Origin: Acidobacteriota bacterium
GTDB lineage: Bacteria > Acidobacteriota > UBA4820 > DSQY01
DNA length: 43,528 nt
NCBI GenBank assembly: GCA_040752915.1
Contig: JBFMHB010000022.1
Span: 1 to 43,528 of the forward strand
Direction: 5' to 3'
Each line of letters starts with the position of its first letter. Position 1 is the first letter of the stretch. Both the position numbers and the translations under genes were made by a program. The notes under the pieces were generated by a model. That model saw only the letters and a list, made by a program, of their open reading frames with translations, was not told the DNA's origin and did no database searches. Below, one piece after another: positions 1-8,063 of this stretch.

Positions 1-608
1 CGGATTTTTTCCCGCGGAGCCTGATGCCCCGACGCCTGCGCCCCCAGATCCCAGGTTGGGCCCACTGGGCTCATTCTCAAAAAAGACAAGCATGCCGGGA
101 TGCCCCCTCAGGGGAAACCCGCGGGGCAGGAATTCGAATACAATATGTCAACACAAGACCTGACCCCGGATTCTTTGAGGATGCGGGCGCCGAAGCCTGA
201 CGCCGCAATAGGGCCGTCGCCGTCGGCGGCCCATCCGGGGCTTCCTCGAAGGGCACCCCGCCGGGGCTCCCTGGAACCAAGACCCAGCGCTGTTCCCCCG
301 AAGGGCCTCGTCGAAGGTAGGGTTGCACATGGACGCGGCACCCGGCCCTCCCGAAGGGCGGACGGGGCGAAGGGCCGGGACGGAGAGGCGCGTGCGCTTC
401 GACGGAACGGGACAAGCCCCGGAGGAGGCGCCGAAGGCGCCGGGCCGGGAGGAACAAGGGGCATTTGGGATTTGGGATCTCGGATTTGGAGACAAGGGCA
501 ACAGCTGAAGCCGTGGGGCCTGTGCCCTCGCCCGCTAGAAAGCAATGAACAGGAGTTCGAGGCCGGGGGCGGGAGGGCCATGGGGCCGGGAGACGCCCGC
601 GCGGCCCC
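1..608. other. Gene-poor GC-rich stretch at the left edge
   Basis: I see no credible gene here. Open frames exist on both strands, but they are Pro/Arg/Gly/Ser-rich, overlap each other in several frames, resemble no family I know, and two of them run into kdsA. Visible structure is minor: a hairpin CCCC-TCA-GGGG at 104-114, a symmetric GGCGCC-GAA-GGCGCC at 427-441, and an imperfect heptamer tandem of TTTGGGA type at 464-490. The last 20 bases lead into the kdsA promoter. The stretch may be the decayed 3' side of an upstream locus or plain intergenic DNA. Confidence 0.5.
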
Positions 609-636
609 TTGTCCTGAAGAACGGAGGTGCTATGCT
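609..636 (+). promoter_or_regulatory. Predicted kdsA promoter
   Basis: A -35-like TTGTCC (609-614), a 16-nt spacer and a -10-like TATGCT (631-636) place the transcription start near 643. This is only about 14 nt ahead of the ATG at 657, which has its own GGAG at 647-650, so the promoter argues against the more upstream start codons of kdsA. Called by eye. Confidence 0.4.
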
Positions 637-656
637 GTGCGAGCATGGAGCGAGAG

Positions 657-1499
657 ATGAGGAAGGAGCCGGAGGTTCGGCAGATCCAAATCGGGGAGGG
701 CGTGACCGCCGGGGGCGGACGGCCCTTTTTCGTCGCGGGCCCGTGCGTCATCGAGTCCGAATCCCACGCGAGGGCCGTCGCCCTCCAGCTCGCCTCGTGG
801 TCGCGGACCCTCGGCCTACCGCTCGTCTTCAAAGCCTCCTACGACAAGGCCAACCGGACCTCCCTTTCGTCCTTCCGCGGGCCGGGTCCCGAGGAGGGCC
901 TGCGGATTCTCTCGGAGGTGGCCCGGGAGACGGGGCTTCCGGTCCTGACCGACATCCACGAGGCGTGGCAGGCCGAGGAAGCCGCGGCGGTGGTGGACGT
1001 CCTCCAGATCCCGGCCTTCCTCTGCCGCCAGACGGACCTCTTGGTGGCCGCGGCGCGCACGGGCAAGGTCGTGAACGTGAAGAAGGGACAGTTCCTCTCC
1101 CCCTACGACATGGCCCACGCCGTGGAAAAACTCACCTCTTCGGGATGCGACCGGATCCTCCTGACGGAGCGGGGGGCCACCTTCGGCTACAACAACCTCG
1201 TGGTGGACATGCGGAGCATCCCGATCTTGCGCTCCTTCGGCTTCCCGGTGATCTTCGACGCCACCCATTCCGTGCAGCTGCCCGGCGGGGGCGGCGGAAA
1301 GTCGTCCGGCCAACGGGAGTTCGCGCCCGTGCTCGCGCGGGCGGCCGCGGCGGCGGGGGCCGACGGCTTCTTCTTCGAGGTCCACGAGGCGCCCGAGCGC
1401 GCCCTGTCCGACGGGCCCAACGCCTTGCCGCTGGACCGTTTCCCGGCGTTGGCCCGACACATCGCGGCGTTCTTCGATCTGGCCAGGAGACCGGAATGA
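657..1499 (+). CDS. kdsA: 3-deoxy-8-phosphooctulonate synthase (KdsA), metal-dependent class
   Basis: Condenses arabinose 5-phosphate with phosphoenolpyruvate to Kdo 8-phosphate in the cytoplasm, the committed step to the Kdo of LPS. The 280-residue product has the family length and the signatures KASYDKANR, RGPGPEEGL, LCRQTDLL, NVKKGQFLSP and FGYNNLVVDM. The N-terminal GPCVIES carries Cys where E. coli KdsA has Asn; Cys here, with the later His in DATHS and the Glu and Asp of FEVHEAPERALSD, matches the metal-dependent class. ATG 657 is chosen because GGAG lies 6 nt upstream and a promoter ends near 643; GTG 627 or ATG 645 would add 10 or 4 residues. Its last bases overlap the kdsD start (ATGA), so the two are translationally coupled. 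Confidence 0.95.
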   Translation: MRKEPEVRQIQIGEGVTAGGGRPFFVAGPCVIESESHARAVALQLASWSRTLGLPLVFKASYDKANRTSLSSFRGPGPEEGLRILSEVARETGLPVLTDIHEAWQAEEAAAVVDVLQIPAFLCRQTDLLVAAARTGKVVNVKKGQFLSPYDMAHAVEKLTSSGCDRILLTERGATFGYNNLVVDMRSIPILRSFGFPVIFDATHSVQLPGGGGGKSSGQREFAPVLARAAAAAGADGFFFEVHEAPERALSDGPNALPLDRFPALARHIAAFFDLARRPE

Positions 1500-2455
1500 G
1501 CTTGAGCGGAGCGAAGAGAGTCCTGACCCTGGAAGCCGAGGCCCTGATCCGGCTGAGGGACAGCCTGGACGACACCTTCACGAAGGTCGTGGAGCGGGTG
1601 CTGGCGTGCCCAGGCCGCGTCGTCGTCACGGGGATGGGCAAGAGCGGACTGGTGGCCCGCAAGATCAGCGCCACCCTGGCGAGCACGGGCACCCCTTCCT
1701 TCTTTCTTCACCCCGCCGAGGCGCTCCACGGCGACCTCGGGATGGTGAAGGGGTCGGATCTGGTCCTCGCCCTGAGCAACAGCGGGGAGACGGAGGAGCT
1801 GGTGCGCCTGGCGCCCTACGTGAAGCGCATCGGGGCCGCCCTCGTGGCCGTGACCGACAGCCCCCGATCCACCCTGGCGCGCGCGGCGGACCTCCACCTC
1901 ACGGTAGCGGTGGACCAGGAAGCCTGCCCGCTGGGGCTCGCCCCCATGGCTTCCACCACGGCCCAGCTCGCCCTCGGCGACGCCCTCGCGGCGGCCCTCA
2001 TCGAGAGGCGCGGGTTCAAACCCGAGGACTTCGCCCGCCTCCACCCCGGGGGGAAACTGGGGAAGCGCCTCATGCGGGTCAGGGAACTCATGCATACGGG
2101 AACGGAAGTGCCCCGGGTGGCGCCCGACTCCCCGGTCAAGGACGCCATCTACGAGATCTCCTCCAAGAAGCTCGGCGTCACGCTCGTGACGGACGGGCGA
2201 GGCCGCCTGGCTGGGATCCTGACCGACGGGGACGTGCGCCGCCTCATCGAGAAACACGGCGGCGCGTTCCTGTCCATGACGGCGGGCGAGTGCGCCACCG
2301 CGAACCCCCTCACCATTTCTCCCGACGCCATGGCCGTGGAGGCCCTCGGAATCATGGAGAGCCGCAAGATCACCTCCATCGTCGTGGCCGACGACGCGGG
2401 CCGGGTGGCGGGGCTCCTCCACCTCCACGACCTGTGGGGCCTGCAACTGATCTGA
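1496..2455 (+). CDS. kdsD: Arabinose-5-phosphate isomerase (KdsD/KpsF family)
   Basis: Interconverts ribulose 5-phosphate and arabinose 5-phosphate, supplying the substrate of KdsA. The 319-residue protein has an N-terminal SIS sugar-isomerase domain (about 38-175: GMGKSG 46-51, SNSGETEE 94-101, LAPMASTT 148-155, then HPGGKLGK 183-190) and two CBS domains (about 200-255 and 265-315), the standard architecture and length of KdsD/GutQ/KpsF. The start ATG overlaps the kdsA stop by 4 nt. Adjacency to kdsA and kdsC favours the LPS-specific isomerase over GutQ-type catabolic paralogues. Confidence 0.94.
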   Translation: MSLSGAKRVLTLEAEALIRLRDSLDDTFTKVVERVLACPGRVVVTGMGKSGLVARKISATLASTGTPSFFLHPAEALHGDLGMVKGSDLVLALSNSGETEELVRLAPYVKRIGAALVAVTDSPRSTLARAADLHLTVAVDQEACPLGLAPMASTTAQLALGDALAAALIERRGFKPEDFARLHPGGKLGKRLMRVRELMHTGTEVPRVAPDSPVKDAIYEISSKKLGVTLVTDGRGRLAGILTDGDVRRLIEKHGGAFLSMTAGECATANPLTISPDAMAVEALGIMESRKITSIVVADDAGRVAGLLHLHDLWGLQLI

Positions 2456-2476
2456 CGGGGGCCCAGGCGCCTCTCT

Positions 2477-2506
2477 CTTCCCGCGGGAAGGACCCCGTGC
2501 TATTCT
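2477..2506 (+). promoter_or_regulatory. Possible kdsC promoter overlapped by a 14-bp palindrome
   Basis: The 75-bp gap between kdsD and kdsC holds a perfect palindrome CTTCCCGCGGGAAG (2477-2490). A -10-like TATTCT lies at 2501-2506; with a 17-nt spacer the -35 position (TTCCCG, 2478-2483) falls inside the palindrome. An operator over the -35 of a secondary promoter for the kdsC-to-prmA block is a fair reading, but the -35 match is poor. Confidence 0.3.
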
Positions 2507-2531
2507 GACCCGGCACGGAGCGCCCGAAGCC

Positions 2532-3098
2532 ATGACCGTCTCCAGTCTGGACTCTCTGCCCCAGCCGCTGAAGGACCGCCTGAGGAACGTGAGGCTCCTC
2601 CTTCTCGACGTGGACGGCGTCCTCACCGACGGGGGCCTCTATTTCGCCAACGGCGGCGACGAGTGGAAGCGTTTCGACGTGAAGGACGGAGCCGGGATCT
2701 ACATGGCCCGGAAGCTGGGGCTGGAGGTGGGCCTGATCACGGGCAAGACCTCGGACATCGTGACGAGGAGGGCCGAGGAGCTGGGCGTGGTCCTCGTGCG
2801 GCAGGGGGCCATGGACAAGGTGCCGGCCCTCGCGGAACTGGTGCGGGAGGCGGGGTGCTCGACCGCCGAGACGGCCTACGTGGGCGACGAGGTTCTGGAT
2901 CTGCCCGTCATGGCGCGGGTCGGCGTCTCGGCGTGTCCGGCCGACGCCCACGCCCTGGTGAAGCGGCACGCCGATGTCGTCCTGTCGGCCCCCGGGGGGC
3001 GAGGCGCCGTACGGGAGTTCGTGGACTTACTGCTCGATGCCCGGGGTGGGCTGGACCGGATCGAGCGCATGTTCTGGGAGGGCAGGCCGGATGCGTAA
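2532..3098 (+). CDS. kdsC: 3-deoxy-8-phosphooctulonate phosphatase (KdsC, HAD family)
   Basis: Removes the phosphate from Kdo 8-phosphate to give Kdo. The 188-residue protein is a small, cap-less HAD phosphatase: nucleophile motif LLDVDGVLTDG (Asp26 and Asp28), motif II at ITGKTS (69-74), Lys96, and motif III GDEVLD (118-123). KFDVKDG-like text (RFDVKDGAGI 48-57) is typical of KdsC. It follows the two other Kdo genes, so the pathway to free Kdo is complete in three neighbours. Its stop overlaps the next gene by 8 nt. YrbI-type phosphatases of other sialic-type sugars are the main alternative. Confidence 0.92.
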   Translation: MTVSSLDSLPQPLKDRLRNVRLLLLDVDGVLTDGGLYFANGGDEWKRFDVKDGAGIYMARKLGLEVGLITGKTSDIVTRRAEELGVVLVRQGAMDKVPALAELVREAGCSTAETAYVGDEVLDLPVMARVGVSACPADAHALVKRHADVVLSAPGGRGAVREFVDLLLDARGGLDRIERMFWEGRPDA

Positions 3099-3441
3099 TC
3101 TCCTCGGCACGCTGAAGTGGCTGATCATCGCCCTGGTGATCCTCGCCTGGTTCGCCTTGAGCGTGGGCAACCGCCAGCTTTCCACGGTCTTCGTCCTCAT
3201 CCCCGGGGTCATCGAATTCCAGAGCGTCCCCTTGCCGGTCCTGCTCATCTTCCCCCTCGTCGTCGCCTTCCTGGTCTTCTGGTTCGTGGGCATGCTCGAC
3301 CAGGTGGACCACTTCCTCCGCGCCCGAGAGCTGCGCAAGCGCATCCGGGATCTGGAGCAGGAGGTGGACCAGCTCCGGAACCTTCCCATCCGCGACGGGC
3401 TGCTCGGCGAGAAGGCCGTCGAGGAGGAATACCGGCCGTGA
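3091..3441 (+). CDS. lapA: LapA-domain inner-membrane protein (DUF1049)
   Basis: Partner of LapB in control of LPS synthesis. In E. coli LapA and LapB sit in the inner membrane and act on the FtsH-LpxC proteolysis axis. This 116-residue protein has two membrane segments (about 8-24 and 46-67) and a charged C-terminal coiled coil (about 74-97), the usual LapA plan. The start ATG lies inside the end of kdsC and the stop overlaps the lapB ATG (TGATG), so all three are coupled. Identification rests on topology, length and the lapB neighbour more than on strong motif identity. Confidence 0.8.
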   Translation: MRNLLGTLKWLIIALVILAWFALSVGNRQLSTVFVLIPGVIEFQSVPLPVLLIFPLVVAFLVFWFVGMLDQVDHFLRARELRKRIRDLEQEVDQLRNLPIRDGLLGEKAVEEEYRP

Positions 3442-4616
3442 TGAAGGCCTTCGGCATCCCGAATTGGGTCCTCGCCACCTTCATCCTCGTCTTTCTCCTG
3501 GGGCTCTTCCTGGGCGCGCGGCTCCCCTTGTTCCGCCGGCCCACCGGAGACGGGAAGGACGCCCGCCGCTCCCTGCATTACATCCGCGGCATGTATGCCA
3601 TGCTGACGGGCGACGTGGAGAACTCCATCCGCCACCTCACCAAGGTCGTGGAGGTCTCCACCGAGCCCGTGGAGGTGTACCTCGCCCTGGGGAATCTCTA
3701 CCGACAGCGGGGCCAGATAGACCGGGCCATACGGGTCCACCAGTCCCTCCTCACGCGCGCCTCCCTGAGCGAGGAGGAGCGGGTTCTGGCCCTGAACGCG
3801 CTGGGCATGGACTTCAAGACCGGCGGGCTCATGGACCGCGCCGTGAAGACCTTCCGGGACGCGCTGGCCCTCCATCCCCGGGACCCCGACGCCCTCGCCT
3901 TCCTCGTGAAGCTCTCGGAGGACCTGGGCGAGTGGGGGGAGGCCTACGAGTACGCCGTCCGGCTTCAGAAGGTGCGCCATCAGAAGGACCCCAAGACGCT
4001 CTCCTTCCTCCTCGCCCAGAAGGCGCAGAGGCTGGCCGAATCGGGGCTCCACCTGCGGGCCGCCTGGCAGCTCCACCGGGCCCTCCGCCTGTATCCCGAG
4101 AACACGACGGCCACCATCTTCCTGGCCCGCCTGTACCTGAAGGTGAACAAGGCGGACCGGGCCCTCAAGACCGTCGAGCGGGCCCTCCGGGAGACCCCCC
4201 ACAAGTCCTTCATGCTCCTTTCCCTCCTGCGAGAGATTTACGCCCAACGCCAGGACCTCGGCGGCTACCTGGACACCCTTCACCGCCTGGGTCACGAGCA
4301 GGGACAGAAGCGCGCCCTTCTTCAGGAGCTTCAGGAGTTCCTCGACCTGAAGCGAAGGGAGCCCGCGGCGGCCGTCACCCGCCACCTCGTTCGACACTTC
4401 GGGCGGTCCCGCCTGGTGCAGAAGACCCTTTGGGACCTCAGCCGGCGGGGCGCCGTGGATCCATCCCTGGTCAAGGAGTGGGCCGATGCGCTCGCCGGCA
4501 GCGAGCAGATGATGGACGCCTACGTCTGCATTTCCTGCGGGTACAAGACGCTGGAGATCCTCCATCGCTGCCCCAACTGCAAGGAGTGGAATTCCTTCGT
4601 GGACGGAGAAGGCTGA
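3441..4616 (+). CDS. lapB: LPS assembly protein LapB (YciM): TPR protein with zinc ribbon
   Basis: Inner-membrane adaptor that in E. coli promotes FtsH-dependent turnover of LpxC and so balances LPS against phospholipid. The 391 residues (E. coli about 389) comprise an N-terminal membrane anchor (about 8-25), a long helical TPR array, and a C-terminal rubredoxin-like zinc ribbon with Cys363-x2-Cys366 and Cys377-x2-Cys380 followed by KEW. That ribbon is the hallmark of LapB and is required for its function in E. coli. It overlaps lapA by 1 nt. A gene order of Kdo synthesis, lapA, lapB is functionally coherent. Confidence 0.93.
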   Translation: MKAFGIPNWVLATFILVFLLGLFLGARLPLFRRPTGDGKDARRSLHYIRGMYAMLTGDVENSIRHLTKVVEVSTEPVEVYLALGNLYRQRGQIDRAIRVHQSLLTRASLSEEERVLALNALGMDFKTGGLMDRAVKTFRDALALHPRDPDALAFLVKLSEDLGEWGEAYEYAVRLQKVRHQKDPKTLSFLLAQKAQRLAESGLHLRAAWQLHRALRLYPENTTATIFLARLYLKVNKADRALKTVERALRETPHKSFMLLSLLREIYAQRQDLGGYLDTLHRLGHEQGQKRALLQELQEFLDLKRREPAAAVTRHLVRHFGRSRLVQKTLWDLSRRGAVDPSLVKEWADALAGSEQMMDAYVCISCGYKTLEILHRCPNCKEWNSFVDGEG

Positions 4617-4654
4617 CACCCGGGGGACACCGTCCCACGGATCGGGAGGCGGGC

Positions 4655-4927
4655 ATGCGGGCGAGACGGGACTTTCGTTCTCTGGCGGAGGTGGCGCTCC
4701 CCCTCCGCGGGCGCCTCGCCGCGGGGGACCCCACCGAACTCCTCCGGTCCGCGTTTCACCTGGCTCCGGGCTCCGTCCGGGCGGAGATCCGGGAGGAAAC
4801 CCTGACGATCCGGACTCAGGACAAGACGGTTCGCTTCGCCCTCGAGGGCGCCGAGCCGCAGATCCTCTCCTGGTTCCACCAGAACGGCTTCACGGGCCTC
4901 AGGAGGGTCGCGTGGTCTGCGGTCTGA
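4655..4927 (+). CDS. Small conserved-looking hypothetical protein between lapB and nadC
   Basis: A 90-residue basic protein with no membrane segment and no family I recognise with certainty. GGGAGG lies about 6 nt ahead of the ATG at 4655, a strong ribosome binding site, and the 3' end overlaps nadC by 16 nt, both of which argue for a real gene. The C-terminal half alternates hydrophobic strands (a TLTIRTQDKTVRF stretch), with a faint resemblance to DUF721/DciA-like proteins that I would not rely on. Confidence 0.65.
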   Translation: MRARRDFRSLAEVALPLRGRLAAGDPTELLRSAFHLAPGSVRAEIREETLTIRTQDKTVRFALEGAEPQILSWFHQNGFTGLRRVAWSAV

Positions 4928-5760
4928 GCGTCCAGGCCCTGGACGCCTTCCTCCTCGCGGCCCTGAGGGAGGACGCCCCCGACGGAGACCGCACCACCGA
5001 GGCCCTGTGCATCTCGGGACGGGGGCGCGGATCGGTCCTGGCCAAGGAGGAGCTCGTGGTCTGCGGCCTGCCGGCGGCCCTGCGCGCCTTCCGCCTCGCC
5101 GACCCGGCATGCGCCGTCGAGGCCCTCGCGGAGGAGGGCGCCCGCGTTCCCGGGGGGACCGTGGTGGCCCGAGTGGAAGGCCCTCTGGCGTCCCTTCTCC
5201 TGGCGGAGCGCGTGGCGCTCAACCTGCTCCAGCGCATTTCGGGGATCGCGACCTTCACCCGGGCCTGCGTGGACGAGGTGGCCGGCCGCGCGGTCCGCCT
5301 CCTGGACACCCGCAAGACCACGCCCGGCATGAGGGCGCTGGAGAAGTACGCCGTCCGGACGGGCGGGGGAATGAACCACCGGATGGGCCTCTCGGACGGC
5401 ATCCTCATCAAGGACAACCACGTGGCGGCCGTTGGCTCCATCGGCGAAGCGGTGCGCCGCGCGCGGGCTCACGCGGGCCACCTGCTCAAGGTCGAAGTGG
5501 AGGTGACCACCCTCCTGCAGTTCCAGGAGGCCGTGGCGGCGGGCGCGGATCTCATCCTCCTGGACAACATGTCCGATGAAGACATGAGGGAAGCCGCCCG
5601 GATGCGGCCTCCCGGAATCCTCCTCGAGGCCTCCGGCGGCATGCGTCCGGGACGCCTGAGGGCGGTGGCCGAAACGGGGGTCGACTTCATCTCGTCGGGC
5701 GCCCTGACCCATTCCGCGCGCGCCGTGGACCTCTCCCTGGAGATCGAACCGGCGCCATGA
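4912..5760 (+). CDS. nadC: Nicotinate-nucleotide pyrophosphorylase, carboxylating (NadC)
   Basis: Converts quinolinate and PRPP to nicotinate mononucleotide, CO2 and pyrophosphate in de novo NAD synthesis. The 282-residue product shows the quinolinate phosphoribosyltransferase signatures: LLAERVALNLLQRISGIAT, DTRKTTPG (132-139), NHRMGLSDGILIKDNH (155-170) with the substrate-binding Arg, His and Lys residues, and LLDNM. It starts at GTG 4912, with AGGAGGG at 4901-4907 inside the end of the previous gene. Its stop overlaps the birA start (ATGA). nadA and nadB are not in the window. Confidence 0.95.
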   Translation: MVCGLSVQALDAFLLAALREDAPDGDRTTEALCISGRGRGSVLAKEELVVCGLPAALRAFRLADPACAVEALAEEGARVPGGTVVARVEGPLASLLLAERVALNLLQRISGIATFTRACVDEVAGRAVRLLDTRKTTPGMRALEKYAVRTGGGMNHRMGLSDGILIKDNHVAAVGSIGEAVRRARAHAGHLLKVEVEVTTLLQFQEAVAAGADLILLDNMSDEDMREAARMRPPGILLEASGGMRPGRLRAVAETGVDFISSGALTHSARAVDLSLEIEPAP

Positions 5761-6569
5761 CCGCCCCCCCCAGCGCCTGCCCCCGCCCGCCGGTGTCCCT
5801 CACCACGCGCTGGCTGGGCCGCCCCTGCCTCTTCGTGGGCACGGTGGAATCCACGAACGACGAGGCGAGGCGCCACCTGTCCCGGTTTGGGCCCGAGGCG
5901 CACGGGGCGGCCTTCTATACGGACGACCAGAGGAGCGGGCGGGGTCGCCATGGGCGCGCCTGGATCGCAGCGCCCGGAGCGGCCCTCGCCCTGAGCGTCG
6001 CCCTCTGGCCCCCGGAGGGGAAGGCCGGTTCCCTCTCCCTGCTTCCCGTGGCGGCCTCCGCCGCCGTGGCCCGGACCCTGAGGGACCTCTGCGGGCTGGA
6101 GGCCGCCCTCAAATGGCCCAACGACGTCCTGGTGGGGGGGCGGAAGGTGTCGGGCGCGCTGATGGAGGCCGCGTGGAAGGGCGAGGAGCACTCGGGACTC
6201 GTGCTGGGCGCAGGGGTGAACCTCCTCCAGGAGGAGAGAGACTGGCCCGCGGACTTGCGGGACCGGGCGGCTTCGATCCGATCCCTGGGAGGGTCCTCCC
6301 CCACCCTGGAGGTCTTGGTCGGTCACCTCCTCGATCGAATGGAGCCCCTCCTGGAAGATGGCTTTGAAGGCGGCCAGGGGCTCCTCCAGTCCGTGAGCGA
6401 TCTCTGGATCCACCGGGAAGGGGATATGCTGGAAGTCCAGGCGGGCGGGGAGACGGCCGTCGGGCCGTTCCTGGCGATCGGACCCGAAGGGGAGCTCGTG
6501 CTCGAAGTGGCGGGGGAGGCAAGGCGCGTGCGTTTCGGCGACGTCGAGCGTCTGAGGAGGCGGCCATGA
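5757..6569 (+). CDS. birA: Biotin-[acetyl-CoA-carboxylase] ligase (BirA), catalytic-only form
   Basis: Activates biotin to biotinoyl-AMP and attaches it to the biotin carboxyl carrier protein. The 270-residue product has the ligase motif GRGRHGRAW (61-69), KWPNDVLVGGRKVSG (119-133, with the active Lys130), GAGVNL, and a C-terminal SH3-like domain. It lacks the N-terminal winged-helix domain of E. coli BirA, so it should be a pure enzyme and not a biotin-operon repressor. It sits between nadC and coaX with 4-nt overlaps on each side; birA-coaX adjacency is common in bacteria. Confidence 0.94.
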   Translation: MTAPPSACPRPPVSLTTRWLGRPCLFVGTVESTNDEARRHLSRFGPEAHGAAFYTDDQRSGRGRHGRAWIAAPGAALALSVALWPPEGKAGSLSLLPVAASAAVARTLRDLCGLEAALKWPNDVLVGGRKVSGALMEAAWKGEEHSGLVLGAGVNLLQEERDWPADLRDRAASIRSLGGSSPTLEVLVGHLLDRMEPLLEDGFEGGQGLLQSVSDLWIHREGDMLEVQAGGETAVGPFLAIGPEGELVLEVAGEARRVRFGDVERLRRRP

Positions 6570-7342
6570 TCTTCGTGATGGACGTGGGAAACACGCAAAG
6601 CAACGTGGCGCTCTTCAGGGGGCGCGAACTCGTCCTGTCCTGGAGGCTCTCCACGGCGAGGCACCGGACCCAGGACGAGTGGGGGGCCCTCCTGCAGAAT
6701 CTCTTTCACCACAACGACCTCCGGTTGGAGGAGGTATCGGGCGTGGCCATTTCCTCCGTGGTGCCGCCCCTCGACGCCCCTCTCCGGCAGATGAGCCGCC
6801 GTTACTTCCATCGCGATCCCCTTTTCGTGGCGCCGGGCATCAAGACGGGGATCCACATCCTGTACGACAGCCCCTCGGACGTGGGCGCCGACCGGATCGT
6901 CAACGCCGTCGCCACCTACGCCTCGTGCGAGTGTCCGGCCATCGTGGTGGATTTCGGCACGGCGACGACCTTCGACATGCTGGGCGAGGGGGGAAACTAC
7001 CTCGGGGGGGTCATCGCCCCCGGGCTTTCCATCTCCGCGGAGGCCCTCTTCGAAAAGGCGGCCAAGCTCCCGAAGGTGGAGATCGCGCGCCCCAAGAAAG
7101 TCATCGGCAAGAGCACCGTGACCTCGATGCAGTCCGGGTTCTATTGGGGCTACGTGGGTCTGGTGGAGGGCATCATCCGAAAGATGAAGAAGGAGTTCGG
7201 GACCGTCCGCTCGGTGGTGGCGACGGGCGGGCTCGCGCCGGTCATCGTGAAGGACTGCCCCTCCATCGACGCGGTGAACGAGAACCTGACCCTCGAGGGC
7301 CTTCGGATTCTGTACGAGATGAACGTGCGCGAGGGGGCGTAG
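6566..7342 (+). CDS. coaX: Type III pantothenate kinase (CoaX)
   Basis: Phosphorylates pantothenate, the first step to coenzyme A. The 258-residue protein has the ASKHA-fold markers of CoaX: DVGNT (6-10), GADR (107-110), DFGTATTFD (129-137) and GGVIAPG (147-153). It overlaps birA by 4 nt. Type III kinases use little or no feedback by CoA, a family property and not something read from this sequence. Confidence 0.95.
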   Translation: MIFVMDVGNTQSNVALFRGRELVLSWRLSTARHRTQDEWGALLQNLFHHNDLRLEEVSGVAISSVVPPLDAPLRQMSRRYFHRDPLFVAPGIKTGIHILYDSPSDVGADRIVNAVATYASCECPAIVVDFGTATTFDMLGEGGNYLGGVIAPGLSISAEALFEKAAKLPKVEIARPKKVIGKSTVTSMQSGFYWGYVGLVEGIIRKMKKEFGTVRSVVATGGLAPVIVKDCPSIDAVNENLTLEGLRILYEMNVREGA

Positions 7343-7360
7343 CCGCCGAGGCGGCGGACC

Positions 7361-8062
7361 ATGGACGAGAACATCCGGGCCTATTTCGACCGGATCGAAG
7401 CGGCCTTCGGACGGAGGAGGGGCGCGCCGCTCCTCCTTTCGCCGCTGGACTTCGAGAAGGCGGTGGAGTGGTTCGCCTCCGGCGTTCCCGCCGAGGCCGT
7501 CGAGGCCGGCATCGCGGCGTACTTCGAGCGCCTCGATCGGCGAAAGGTTCCCTCCCGGCACGCCGTGTGCCTTTCCTTCGCGGAGAGGGACGTGGCGAAG
7601 GCCCTGGCGGCAAGGAGGCAGGCCGCCGTGGGGCGTGCCGCCGGCGTGGAGGCGGCGCCTCCCTCCGCCGAGCGCATCGCGGCCTTCCTCGAATCCCGCG
7701 CCCGGAACCTGGAGGCCCTTCTCGAGCGCCCGGGCCTCAGGGATTCGGCACCCGTTCTCTGCCGCTTCGCGGAGGTCGCGGCGGCGGAGTTGCGCGAACT
7801 GAAGGCCGAGGCCGGCGGATCCGAGGCGCGCCTGGAAGCGGCCCTCTCCCCCCTGGATCAGGAACTCGTTCGCCTCGCCCTCCTCGACGGCCCCCCGGAC
7901 CTGGCCGAGGCCTGGCGCGCCGAGGCCCGAGAGCGCCTCGGGGACCTGGCCGACGCGTTGGAGCCGAGGGTCCTCCGGCAGACCCTCGACCGTCTGGCGG
8001 CCGTCTCCGCCCTCCGCCACTGGGGGTTGGAGCGGCTCTCTCTCCTGTATTTGGAGGAGTGA
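7361..8062 (+). CDS. Uncharacterised helical protein between coaX and prmA
   Basis: A 233-residue soluble protein I do not recognise. It is rich in Ala, Leu, Glu and Arg, has no signal peptide, Cys motif or membrane segment, and looks almost entirely alpha-helical, with a variable linker about 86-105. The N-terminal third (DFEKAVEWFASGVPAEAVEAGI) could be a small helical DNA- or protein-binding module. It starts 18 nt after coaX and its stop lies 1 nt before the prmA ATG, so it belongs to the same transcript. Confidence 0.75.
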   Translation: MDENIRAYFDRIEAAFGRRRGAPLLLSPLDFEKAVEWFASGVPAEAVEAGIAAYFERLDRRKVPSRHAVCLSFAERDVAKALAARRQAAVGRAAGVEAAPPSAERIAAFLESRARNLEALLERPGLRDSAPVLCRFAEVAAAELRELKAEAGGSEARLEAALSPLDQELVRLALLDGPPDLAEAWRAEARERLGDLADALEPRVLRQTLDRLAAVSALRHWGLERLSLLYLEE

Positions 8063-8063
8063 A

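Noticed and set aside
464-490. TTTGGGA tandem as an attachment site or CRISPR-like repeat
   Set aside because: Only two exact heptamers with degenerate neighbours and no spacers; no integrase or cas gene nearby.
77-832. Open frames on both strands in 77-832, up to 251 codons
   Set aside because: They overlap each other in several frames, are Pro/Arg-rich with no family features, and two run into kdsA.
545-1495. A 317-codon in-frame extension upstream of kdsD, reading through kdsA
   Set aside because: The extension is a frame shadow of kdsA. KdsD family length and the ATGA overlap fix the start at 1496.
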